DNA from: Cellulomonas algicola
Lineage (GTDB): Bacteria > Actinomycetota > Actinomycetes > Actinomycetales > Cellulomonadaceae
Assembly (NCBI RefSeq): GCF_003851725.1
Contig: NZ_BHYL01000096.1
Span: 1 to 34,157, forward strand
Length of the DNA: 34,157 nt
Reading direction: 5' to 3'
Both the position numbers and the translations under genes were made by a program. Position 1 is the stretch's first letter; every line of letters starts with the position of its first letter. The notes beneath the pieces are model-generated. The model searched no databases, had not been told where the DNA came from, and was given only the letters and a program-made list of their open reading frames with translations. Positions 1 to 7,037 of the stretch are shown in pieces.

Positions 1-153
1 GTGCCCCGCACCCTGTCCGTGGCACGCCGGCGGACGCGTCCGCAGACCGGCGCGTCCCGGAGCGCCAGCCGTGAGCCGGGCACGCGTCGCCCGGCGCGAC
101 GCGCCGGGACGGCGACGGACGTCCGCCGACGGGGTGGCCCGGGAGGTGCGGGC

Positions 154-1437
154 GTGAGCCGGGCACGGGTCGTGTGGCACTACGCGCGGGCGCGGCATCG
201 GACGTTCGCCGGCCGGGCCGCGCTCGAGGCGTGGCAGGACCGGCACCTGCGTCGGGTGCTGCGGCTCGCCCCGCGCCGGTACGCCTTCTACGCGGGGACG
301 ACGCCGCGCGCGCTCACCGACCTGCCGGTCGTCGACAAGGTGGACGTGCTCGCGCGCTTCGCCGACCTCAACGTCCGTGGCGTCGGCCTCGACGAGTGCC
401 TCGCGGCCGCCCGGTCCGCCGAGCGGGGACGCGACTTCGGCACCACCCTGCGCGGGCTCTCCGTCGGCCTCTCCTCCGGGACGACAGGCCGGCAGACCGC
501 GTTCCTCACGTCGGCCGCCGAGCGCGACCGGTGGGCGGGCGAGGTCCTGGCCCGCACGCTCCCGGACGGTCTTCTCGCCGGGGCTCGCGTGACGCTCGTC
601 CTGCGCGCGGGCGGGCCGCTCTACGAGAGCGTCGACGGCGGACGCGTGAGCTTCCGGTTCGTCGACCTCGCGCTCGACGAGGACCGCCTGCTCGACGAGA
701 TCCGCGCCGCCGACCCGACCGTGCTCGTCGCGCCGCCGTCCGTGCTGGTCGCGGTCGCCCGTGCAGGGCTCGGGCTGCGACCGCAGCGGGTGCTGTCGGT
801 CGCGGAGGTGCTCGACCCGCACGACGCGGCGGTCGTCGAGGACGGGCTCGGCGTGCGGGTCGACCAGGTCTACCAGGCCGCCGAAGGGTTCCTCGGGGCG
901 AGCTGTCGGCACGGGCGGCTGCACCTCGCGGAGGACCTCGTCGTCGTCGAGCGGGAGGACGTCGGCGGCGGACGGTTCGTGCCCGTCGTGACCGACCTGT
1001 TCCGCAGCAGCCAGGCCGTGCTGCGCCGCCGGGTCGGCGACGTCCTGGTGCCCGACGAGGACCCCTGTCCGTGCGGCTCCCCGATGCTCGCGGTCCGCGA
1101 GATCGTCGGCCGGTCCGACGACGTGCTCTGGCTCGCGCGAGCGGGCGTGGCGGCGCCGGCCCTCGGATCGTTCCACCCCGACTTCGTCCGGGCCGCGGTG
1201 CTCGCGGTGCCCGAGGTCGACGACTTCCGCGTGGACCAGACCGCGACCGACGCCCTGCGGCTCGCCGTCGAGCCCGCGACTGCCTTCGACGCCGCCCGAC
1301 GCTCGCTCGAGCGCGCGCTCGCCGACGCCGGGCTCGCCGTGCCGTCGGTCGTGCCCGGCGAGGTCGAGCCGCGGGACCCGCTCGTCAAGCGCCGACGCGT
1401 CCGGCGCGACCCCGCCGTCCCCGCCGGGGCGTGCTGA
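154..1437 (+). CDS. Adenylate-forming enzyme, F390 synthetase/CapK-related
   Basis: This 427-residue protein belongs to the adenylate-forming superfamily, in the branch related to phenylacetate-CoA ligase, CapK and the so-called F390 synthetase-related proteins. Seen in the sequence: the nucleotide-binding loop SSGTTGR at about residues 107-113, a YQAAEGF segment near 240-246 at the place of the family's YGxTE motif, a CPCG metal-binding-like motif at 305-308, and a hinge-like GRSDD at 319-323. The family activates a carboxylate as an acyl-adenylate; the substrate here cannot be read. I chose the GTG at 154 because GGAGGT lies six bases upstream; the frame stays open to the left edge but with poorer codon bias. 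It converges on an operon of two glycosyltransferases and an epimerase, which suggests it activates or ligates a group for the same product. Family is fairly sure, function is inference. Confidence 0.82.
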   Translation: MSRARVVWHYARARHRTFAGRAALEAWQDRHLRRVLRLAPRRYAFYAGTTPRALTDLPVVDKVDVLARFADLNVRGVGLDECLAAARSAERGRDFGTTLRGLSVGLSSGTTGRQTAFLTSAAERDRWAGEVLARTLPDGLLAGARVTLVLRAGGPLYESVDGGRVSFRFVDLALDEDRLLDEIRAADPTVLVAPPSVLVAVARAGLGLRPQRVLSVAEVLDPHDAAVVEDGLGVRVDQVYQAAEGFLGASCRHGRLHLAEDLVVVEREDVGGGRFVPVVTDLFRSSQAVLRRRVGDVLVPDEDPCPCGSPMLAVREIVGRSDDVLWLARAGVAAPALGSFHPDFVRAAVLAVPEVDDFRVDQTATDALRLAVEPATAFDAARRSLERALADAGLAVPSVVPGEVEPRDPLVKRRRVRRDPAVPAGAC

Positions 1438-1522
1438 CCTCGGCGCTGGGCGCGACCCCCAGCCGTCCCGGTAGGGCGGGCGTGCTGACCTCGGCGGCCG
1501 GGCCCGACCCCGAGCCGTCCCG
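1427..1522. repeat. Imperfect direct repeat of about 44 bp, two copies
   Basis: Copy one spans 1427-1470 and includes the stop codon of the adenylate-forming gene. Copy two spans 1478-1522. Both begin GGGCGTGCTGACCTCGGCG and end AGCCGTCCCG, with a few mismatches and one indel between; the period is about 51 bases. It looks like a local tandem duplication of a gene end, or two units of an intergenic repeat. Confidence 0.7.
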
Positions 1523-1592
1523 CAGCAGCACGCGGACTCCGTCGCTCACGTCGCCCGGCCGCCGGACGGCGACGGGCGCCCGCGGGTTCGCG

Positions 1593-1610
1593 CGAGACCG
1601 AGCCGTCTCG
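1593..1610. other. Small inverted repeat between convergent genes
   Basis: CGAGAC at 1593-1598 pairs perfectly with GTCTCG at 1605-1610 across a six-base loop. It lies next to the stronger hairpin at 1619-1639 and may add to transcription termination between the converging genes. There is no T tract. Confidence 0.35.
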
Positions 1611-1618
1611 TGGGGCCG

Positions 1619-1639
1619 CGCGTGTCGACCCGACACGCG
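1619..1639. terminator. Hairpin between convergent genes, likely bidirectional terminator
   Basis: CGCGTGTCG at 1619-1627 and CGACACGCG at 1631-1639 form a perfect nine-base-pair stem with a three-base loop. It sits in the 282-base gap between the adenylate-forming gene and the oppositely oriented GT1 gene, where a shared terminator is expected. There is no U tract, which is usual in high-GC actinobacteria. Confidence 0.55.
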
Positions 1640-1719
1640 GGCCGCCGTGCGAGCTCCGAGGTCGTGCTCTCGCGTCCGCGCTGTTCGTCGGGCGCGATGC
1701 CGTGGCATGCGGGACGGGG

Positions 1720-2985
1720 TCAGCGACCGTCCGCGGTCCGGTGGCCCTTCAGCGCGTCGTCGATCGCGTCGGCGACCCCGGCGACCGGGTCGTACGTGGC
1801 GGCCGCGGTGGCGAGCGCGTCCAGCTGAGAGCGGTCGGAGTCGAGCACCGCGCGCACGGCCTCGGCGACGCGGCGGCCGTCCAGGCGCCGCACCCGGACG
1901 CCCGCACCGGCCGCGACGATGCGTGCGGCGAAGTCGAACTGGTCGTAGTCCTGCGGGCACACGACCGCGGGGACGGCGGCGCGGATCGCGCTGTAGGTGA
2001 TGCCCGCGCCGCCGTGGTGCACGACGGCCGCGCAGCCGGGGAGGACGTCGTCGTAGGGGAGGTGGGCGTAGACGTGCACCCGCCCGTCGACGACGAGCGG
2101 GTCGGGGGAGCGTCGGGCCGCGTCTCCCAGGCTCACGACGACCTCGTGCCCGGGCAGGCCGTCGGCCAGCGCCCGGGCCTCCTCGACGAGTCGGTCCTTG
2201 GCCCACGGCAGGTGCGTACCGAGCGTGACGAGCACGCGTGCGCCGCTGGGGAGGTGCGGCGCGGCTCCTGCCTCCGGGGTGCCGGTGACCGGGCCGACCA
2301 TGCGGAACGCCGCGGGCCAGTCGCGGTCGAGCTCGAGCTCGGTCATCCCGAGCCCCAGGATGTGGGTCGGCGAGTAGGCGGCCTCCGACCCGTCGGCCCG
2401 GTAGACACCCGTCCCGGCGGCGCGGAACGCGGGCGCGAGGACGCGCTGCATCGCCCGCTTCGTCACGCGCGTGGCGGTGCGACCGACAGCGTCCCGTACG
2501 CGGTGGCCCGCGTGCCGGGCCGGTCCCCAGCCGCCGCAGTAGGAGGGCGTGCCCGTGCGCGTCTCGAGCGCGAACGGGGTCGGCATGGTCGTGAGCCAGG
2601 GCAGACCGTGGTCGAGCGCGACCATGCCCGCGACCGGTGCCGTGAAGTCGGCGAGCACGGCGTCGGGACGGTCCCGCCGGACCAGGGCGTCGATCTCCGA
2701 GCGGGCGCGGGGGAGCAGGCGCAGGTTCGCCGCGAGCTGGCGCGTGAGCAGCAGCGGGTTCGACCGGACCGGCCCGTTCGTGTCGGCGATCCGGTCGAAC
2801 ACGTGCGGGTCGTCCGGCAGGAGCGCGTCGGCGGCGAAGCCGTGCTCCCGCAGCAGGTCGACCTTCGTCGCGCCCGTCGCGAAGCGGACGTCGAACCCGC
2901 GGTCGCGCAGGCCGCGGCCGAGCGTGACGAGCGGGTTGAGGTGGCCGGCGAACGGCGGCGCGACCAGCAGCAGCCGGGCGCTCAC
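1720..2985 (-). CDS. GT1-family glycosyltransferase (MGT/UGT type)
   Basis: This 421-residue protein resembles macrolide- and terpenoid-type GT1 glycosyltransferases (GT-B fold). The N-terminal start reads LLLVAPPFAGHLNPL, with the usual acceptor-side histidine at residue 15. The C-terminal nucleotide-sugar motif is present: HLPYDDVLPGC near 308-318, HHGGAGI at 323-329 and PQDYDQ at 344-349. Such enzymes move a sugar from an NDP- or dTDP-sugar to a lipophilic acceptor in the cytoplasm. The GTG start at 2985 overlaps the stop of the upstream hydrolase-like gene by four bases (GTGA), so translation is probably coupled. It is the last gene of a four-gene minus-strand operon. The acceptor is unknown; a lipid, carotenoid or polyketide would all fit. 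Confidence 0.88.
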   Translation of the reverse strand: MSARLLLVAPPFAGHLNPLVTLGRGLRDRGFDVRFATGATKVDLLREHGFAADALLPDDPHVFDRIADTNGPVRSNPLLLTRQLAANLRLLPRARSEIDALVRRDRPDAVLADFTAPVAGMVALDHGLPWLTTMPTPFALETRTGTPSYCGGWGPARHAGHRVRDAVGRTATRVTKRAMQRVLAPAFRAAGTGVYRADGSEAAYSPTHILGLGMTELELDRDWPAAFRMVGPVTGTPEAGAAPHLPSGARVLVTLGTHLPWAKDRLVEEARALADGLPGHEVVVSLGDAARRSPDPLVVDGRVHVYAHLPYDDVLPGCAAVVHHGGAGITYSAIRAAVPAVVCPQDYDQFDFAARIVAAGAGVRVRRLDGRRVAEAVRAVLDSDRSQLDALATAAATYDPVAGVADAIDDALKGHRTADGR

Positions 2986-3728
2986 GACGCACCCCGCGGT
3001 CGTGCGTCGCCACGTCCGCGCTGCGCGGAAGGTCCGTCGCGACCGGGGTCGCCGGCGGGGTGGGCCACGGCGACGTCGGCGGTGGGCGGTGCCGACGGGC
3101 CGCTGCTGCGCGGACGACCGACGAGGCGGCGCACCGCGGCGATCGCCGCGGGGGACGTGGCCGCCGCGAGGTGCCCGCCGGGCACGTCGACGTCGACGTG
3201 ACCGCGGAAGCCCCACCGGCTGAGCGGGTCGGCGGAGCCGCGGACGGCGTGCACCGTCCACACGCCGCCCGGCGGCGGCAAGGCGCCGACAGGCCCGAGG
3301 CCGACGACGTGCACGTGCAGTCCGTCGGGCACGACGACCAGCGGTGCGGCCGCCGCGGCCATCCGCGCACCCGTGCTGCCGCAGAGCAGCAGCAGGTCCT
3401 GACGTGTCCGGTCGAGCAGCGCCTGGAGGTGCCGGGCGGTCTCGCGCGTGAACGCGGTGACCGGCCGCGCCGCGGCCCACTGGACGGCGTTCCGGGCCGA
3501 CGCGACGACGAGCGGCGCGGCGCGGTACGGCGCGACGGCGCGGTCGGTCCACGGGAAGCCGACGCGCACGGGCGTCCAGCCGTCGACGGCGAGGGCGTCG
3601 AGCACCGCGTGCTGCGCGGGCGAGAGGGCGGAGTGCGTCCACGAGCTCTGCCCGGTGAGCCACGCGACGCGGGCGTCGACGACGTCGGCCACCGGGCGCG
3701 CCGACGCGTGCGCGTCGAGCCACCTCAC
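2982..3728 (-). CDS. Predicted alpha/beta-hydrolase-like protein, uncharacterised
   Basis: I do not recognise a named family for this 248-residue protein. The order of features fits a small alpha/beta hydrolase: GFPW at 57-60 in the oxyanion-loop position, a nucleophile-elbow-like LCGSTGA with Ser118, GSADP with Asp167, and GGHL with His186, the last two spaced as in catalytic triads. The last 45 residues are Pro/Gly/Ala/Arg-rich and look disordered. GTG at 3728 is chosen because it overlaps the stop of the upstream GT2 gene as GTGA, and its own stop overlaps the next start in the same way. Lying between two glycosyltransferases, it may be an esterase or acyltransferase acting on the same glycolipid; that is inference. 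Confidence 0.7.
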   Translation of the reverse strand: MRWLDAHASARPVADVVDARVAWLTGQSSWTHSALSPAQHAVLDALAVDGWTPVRVGFPWTDRAVAPYRAAPLVVASARNAVQWAAARPVTAFTRETARHLQALLDRTRQDLLLLCGSTGARMAAAAAPLVVVPDGLHVHVVGLGPVGALPPPGGVWTVHAVRGSADPLSRWGFRGHVDVDVPGGHLAAATSPAAIAAVRRLVGRPRSSGPSAPPTADVAVAHPAGDPGRDGPSAQRGRGDARPRGAS

Positions 3729-5104
3729 GGCGCCGACCCGATCCCGACGCGCACGCGGCGCCCGCGCCATGTCACGGTCCGAGGACCGAGCTGTGCCGCG
3801 AGGGCCTGCAGCGGCGCGAGCACGGCGGCGACCGGCTCGAGCAGCACGCCCAGCCACCCCGCCCCCACGCCTGCGTGGGCGGGCGGCCCTGCCTGGATCG
3901 GCGACGCCATGTGGTCGGCCGAGGCCGCGTCCGGTGGCATGGCGGCCGTCACCTGTCGGCGCAGCGCGCGGGTGACGAGCGCGGAGACGGCGAGGGCGGC
4001 GAGCGCAGCGCCGACGGCGGCGAGGGAGCCGGAGGCGACGGCGAGCGCGACCGTCGCGAGCGGCAAGGCCGTCGGGACGAGGACGAGCAGCAGGAGCCGC
4101 GCCGAGAGGTCACGGCGGACGACCTCGCCGGCGAACAGGAGCCAGCGCCGGACGATCCGCAGGTAGGCGGCCGCGCCCGGGACGGTCGTGGCGACGAGTG
4201 CGGGCTGCGCGGTCTGGACGACCCTCAGGCCGTGCGCGCGGAACAGCCGGGCGAGCGCGTAGTCGTCGCACGTGGCGGTCGCGAGCGCGGGGAACCCGCC
4301 GACCGCCTCCAGCCGGTCGCGCCGGAGCGCCACGACCATGCCGTTGATGCTGACGGGAGGCCCGACTCGCGCGAGCGGCAGGTAGGTCACGAGGGCCGAG
4401 CCGTTGACGAACGCGGCGAGCAGTCGGGACCAGAGCCCGCCCTGCTCGCGGTAGACGGGGACGCCGGTCGCGAGGTCGGCGTCGGCCAGCGCCCCGACGA
4501 GCCGTGCGAGCCCGCCGGCGGGGAAGGCGGTGTCGTCGTCGAGCAGGACGACCGTGCCGCTCTGCACGTCGGCGAGCGCGAGCTTGTGGATCTTGGGGTT
4601 GACGCCGGGCTCCGGTGGCGGGCACACGACGACCTCGACGTGCGGGCGTCGTGCGCCCCCGCCTCGCACGGCACCGACCTCGTCGACGACCTCCGGGGCG
4701 GGGGCGCGCCGGGCGGCAGCCGTCGCGGCGGCGGGCACCTCGGCGGCGTCGATCAGGACCGCAGCCTCGTGCGCGGTGGCCTGCGCGGGGGCGGCATCGA
4801 CCGGGACGGCAGCATCAGGGTCGGTGGCCTGCGCGGCGGCGGCCGTCGCCGCGGCACGTCCGGCCGTGTCGTCGTGGTCGACCAGCAGCAGGACCCGGGC
4901 GGGGGCGAGGGTCCGGACGGAGGACGCGAGCACGTCGGGCAGCAGGGGGTCGCCGGAGCGGACCGCGACGAGGACGGTGACGTCGGCGAGGTCCTGCCCG
5001 GGTGCGACACGGGCGGGCGAGGCGATCGCGGCGGCGGCGAGGTTGCCCCGGACGGCGGTGAGCACCACGAGGAGGGCCGCGACGGCGAGCGCAGCCTCAC
5101 CCAT
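3725..5104 (-). CDS. Membrane-bound GT2/GT21-like glycosyltransferase
   Basis: This 459-residue GT-A enzyme resembles ceramide glucosyltransferase (GT21) and HpnI-type proteins. It has an N-terminal membrane segment (about residues 5-18), GVNPKIHKL at 167-175, a metal-binding VVLLDDDTAF with Asp189-191, a second acidic pair CDD at 279-281, and the processive-type RRW at 319-321 followed by two or three hydrophobic helices at about 335-380. Such enzymes transfer a sugar from a UDP-donor to a membrane lipid. Unusual is an Ala-rich, low-complexity stretch at about residues 82-155 inside the catalytic fold, where relatives are compact. The ATG start overlaps the end of the epimerase gene by eight bases. 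The C-terminal tail past residue 385 is variable-looking. Confidence 0.83.
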   Translation of the reverse strand: MGEAALAVAALLVVLTAVRGNLAAAAIASPARVAPGQDLADVTVLVAVRSGDPLLPDVLASSVRTLAPARVLLLVDHDDTAGRAAATAAAAQATDPDAAVPVDAAPAQATAHEAAVLIDAAEVPAAATAAARRAPAPEVVDEVGAVRGGGARRPHVEVVVCPPPEPGVNPKIHKLALADVQSGTVVLLDDDTAFPAGGLARLVGALADADLATGVPVYREQGGLWSRLLAAFVNGSALVTYLPLARVGPPVSINGMVVALRRDRLEAVGGFPALATATCDDYALARLFRAHGLRVVQTAQPALVATTVPGAAAYLRIVRRWLLFAGEVVRRDLSARLLLLVLVPTALPLATVALAVASGSLAAVGAALAALAVSALVTRALRRQVTAAMPPDAASADHMASPIQAGPPAHAGVGAGWLGVLLEPVAAVLAPLQALAAQLGPRTVTWRGRRVRVGIGSAP

Positions 5105-6059
5105 GCGCGCGCACGAGCCGGTCGACGCTCTCGTCGAGCGACACCGCGGGGGCGCCCAGGTCGCGCAGCGTCCGCGTCATGTCGAACGTCTTGGACCGCG
5201 AGAGCACGGACACCCCGAAACGCGTGATCGGCGGCTCGCGCCAGCCGAGCAGCGTGGCCGACACCTGCTCCCCGGCGCCCGCGAGCGCCCGGACGACCGA
5301 CGGCGGGACGTGGAGTGTCCGCGGCCGGGCGCCGAGCCGCGCGAGGATGCCGAGCAGGAACGGGTAGAGGTCGACGGGCTCGGCGTTCGTCAGGTGGTAC
5401 AGCCCGGTGGCGCCGCGCTCCACGGCCTCGTTCACGTAGTGCGCAGCGGTGTGGACGTCGGTGAGGTCGGTGCGCACGGGCGGCCCGTCGCGGCGCTCGA
5501 GCACGGGCAGCAGCCCGCCCTGCGCGAGCCGCAGGATCCGGGGCAGGAGGACGGTGTCGCCGACGCCGAACACGGCCCGCGGTCGCACGACCACGTGCGG
5601 GCCGGGGTAGCCGTCGACGACGCGCTCGGAGATCCGCTTGGTGCGCGCGTAGGCGTTGAGCAGCTCGTCGTCGGGCGGGACGGGGCTGTCCTCGGTGAGG
5701 TCGTGCTGGTCCTCGTCGCGGTAGAGCACGGACGACGACGAGACGTGCACGAGCGGTGGCGCGCCGTGGTCGGCGGCCCACCGCGCGACGTGGCGGGTCG
5801 CGTCGACGTTCGCCGCGACGAACGCGCGCGGGGGTGCCCAGGGGGACGCGAGCGCGGCGCAGTGCACGACCGCGTCGACGGGCCCGGGGACGGCGTCGTC
5901 GGGCAGCGGGCGGGACAGGTCGTGCCGGACGTAGGTGTCGACGTCGTTGGTCGCGGTGGCCGACCGCCCGAGCCCGACGACGTCCCAGCCGCGCGCGTGC
6001 GCGTCGGCGACGATCCGCGTCCCCAGGAAGCCGTTGGAACCGGTGAGCAGGAGACGCAT
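5097..6059 (-). CDS. NAD-dependent epimerase/dehydratase (extended SDR, 3-beta-HSD-like)
   Basis: This 320-residue extended short-chain dehydrogenase has the Rossmann motif TGSNGFLG at 6-13, a VVHCAAL segment at 64-70, SSSS at 107-110 and the catalytic YARTK at 137-141. It could epimerise a nucleotide sugar or oxidise a 3-hydroxy group on a lipid or sterol-like substrate; the sequence alone does not separate these. It is the first gene of the minus-strand operon with GT2, the hydrolase-like protein and GT1. The ATG at 6059 is the only suitable start and has no Shine-Dalgarno. A TATCCT hexamer ending seven bases upstream would place the transcript start on the ATG, so it may be leaderless. Confidence 0.88.
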   Translation of the reverse strand: MRLLLTGSNGFLGTRIVADAHARGWDVVGLGRSATATNDVDTYVRHDLSRPLPDDAVPGPVDAVVHCAALASPWAPPRAFVAANVDATRHVARWAADHGAPPLVHVSSSSVLYRDEDQHDLTEDSPVPPDDELLNAYARTKRISERVVDGYPGPHVVVRPRAVFGVGDTVLLPRILRLAQGGLLPVLERRDGPPVRTDLTDVHTAAHYVNEAVERGATGLYHLTNAEPVDLYPFLLGILARLGARPRTLHVPPSVVRALAGAGEQVSATLLGWREPPITRFGVSVLSRSKTFDMTRTLRDLGAPAVSLDESVDRLVRAHG

Positions 6060-6062
6060 GCC

Positions 6063-6106
6063 GTGGAGGATACGGCGGTCACGACGTCGGCAGTCCGGTC
6101 CTCCAC
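6063..6106 (-). promoter_or_regulatory. Promoter of the glycolipid operon, with flanking inverted repeat
   Basis: On the minus strand TATCCT (6072-6067) fits an actinobacterial -10 of the form TANNNT; the ATG follows after seven bases, the spacing of a leaderless transcript. GTGGAGGA at 6063-6070 and TCCTCCAC at 6099-6106 are perfect inverted copies 28 bases apart, one overlapping the -10. They could be two half-sites of an operator. No good -35 is visible. Confidence 0.45.
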
Positions 6107-6153
6107 AGGCGTGTCCCCGCGGGAGCGTCGGCGGCGGATCCGGAGTCACGACC

Positions 6154-6193
6154 ACCGGGTGGTGCGCCGCGCACGCACGACGCACCACCCGGT
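6154..6193 (-). terminator. Strong hairpin after the ABC exporter operon
   Basis: ACCGGGTGGTGCG at 6154-6166 pairs perfectly (13 bp) with CGCACCACCCGGT at 6181-6193 across a 14-base loop. It lies 13 bases past the permease stop and before the epimerase promoter, so it most likely ends the exporter transcript. No U tract follows. Confidence 0.72.
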
Positions 6194-6206
6194 CACGACC
6201 GGCCCG

Positions 6207-7037
6207 TCAGCGGCCGAGGCGCGTCCACCGGCGCACGGAGAGCACGCCGAACACGGCGACCAGCACGACGGGCCAGACGACCGCGAGCAGCAGCGCGTGC
6301 TCGGAGGCCCAGCCGGTGCTCGCGACCGTGGGGTTGCCGAACAGGTCGCGCGTCGCGGCGATCGTCGCGGTGATCGGGTTCCACGCCGACAGCGCCTCGA
6401 GCCACCCGGGCATCGTCGAGATCGGGACGAACGCGTTCGACAGGAACGCGAACGGCCAGACGAGGATCTGCACGGCCGTGACGCCGCCCTGCCCGCGGAA
6501 CAGCAGCCCGAGCCAGATGCCGAGCCACAGGAACGCGAACCGCAGCAGGAGCAGCAGGCCGAGCGCGACGAGCGCGTTCCCGAGCCCTTCGTGCCACCGC
6601 CACCCGACGGCCAGCCCGCCGAGGAGCAGGACGAGCAGCCCGACGACCGACGAGAGCATGTCGGCGATCGCGCGGCCGAGCAGGACCGCGGCCCGGGACA
6701 TGGGCAGGGACCGGAACCGGTCGGTCACGCCGCGCTGCACGTCGGTCGCGACGACCGTCATGGTCGACTCCAGGCCGAAGGCCATGGTGACGGCGAGCAT
6801 GCCGGGGAACAGGAACTCGATGTAGCCGCCGGGGACGTCGATCGCGCCGCCGAGCAGGTACCCGAACATGAGCAGCAGGAGCAGCGGGAACGCGAGCCCG
6901 ATCAGCAGGTCCCACGGCTGGCGCCGCCAGTGGCCGAGGTCGCGCAGGGTCACGGTCCAGGCGTCGCGCAGCGCCCACGACGGGCCGCCCGACGGGACGG
7001 GTGGGGCGGTGCGCGCTCGGGTGGTGGTCACGGTCAT
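6207..7037 (-). CDS. ABC-2 type exporter permease (DrrB-like)
   Basis: This 276-residue protein is the membrane subunit of a drug-type ABC exporter. It has a cytoplasmic N-terminus of about 40 residues and about six hydrophobic segments. The GVTDRFRSLPMSR segment is the conserved cytoplasmic loop of DrrB/ABC-2 permeases. Its ATG overlaps the stop of the ATPase gene by four bases (ATGA), which shows the two are translated together. It would form the channel through which the ATPase drives an amphipathic substrate out of the cell. The nearby TetR repressor suggests the substrate, or a related compound, induces the pair. The hairpin just downstream ends the operon. Substrate unknown. Confidence 0.92.
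   Translation of the reverse strand: MTVTTTRARTAPPVPSGGPSWALRDAWTVTLRDLGHWRRQPWDLLIGLAFPLLLLLMFGYLLGGAIDVPGGYIEFLFPGMLAVTMAFGLESTMTVVATDVQRGVTDRFRSLPMSRAAVLLGRAIADMLSSVVGLLVLLLGGLAVGWRWHEGLGNALVALGLLLLLRFAFLWLGIWLGLLFRGQGGVTAVQILVWPFAFLSNAFVPISTMPGWLEALSAWNPITATIAATRDLFGNPTVASTGWASEHALLLAVVWPVVLVAVFGVLSVRRWTRLGR

Noticed and set aside
2-157. Frame open from the left edge to a TGA at 155-157, overlapping the GTG at 154 as GTGA
   Set aside because: It could be the end of an upstream gene coupled in the local style, but by eye only about 80 percent of third positions are G/C and the residues are not a recognisable protein end, so it is too weak to call.
71-167. Exact 14-base repeat GTGAGCCGGGCACG at 71-84 and 154-167, the second over a start codon
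   Set aside because: The two copies are in different frames and the sequence is simple GC-rich; chance is a good explanation.
1385-3370. Long minus-strand frames of several hundred codons overlapping the GT1 gene
   Set aside because: They are extremely Arg/Pro-rich and show no family pattern; the GT1 frame explains the region.
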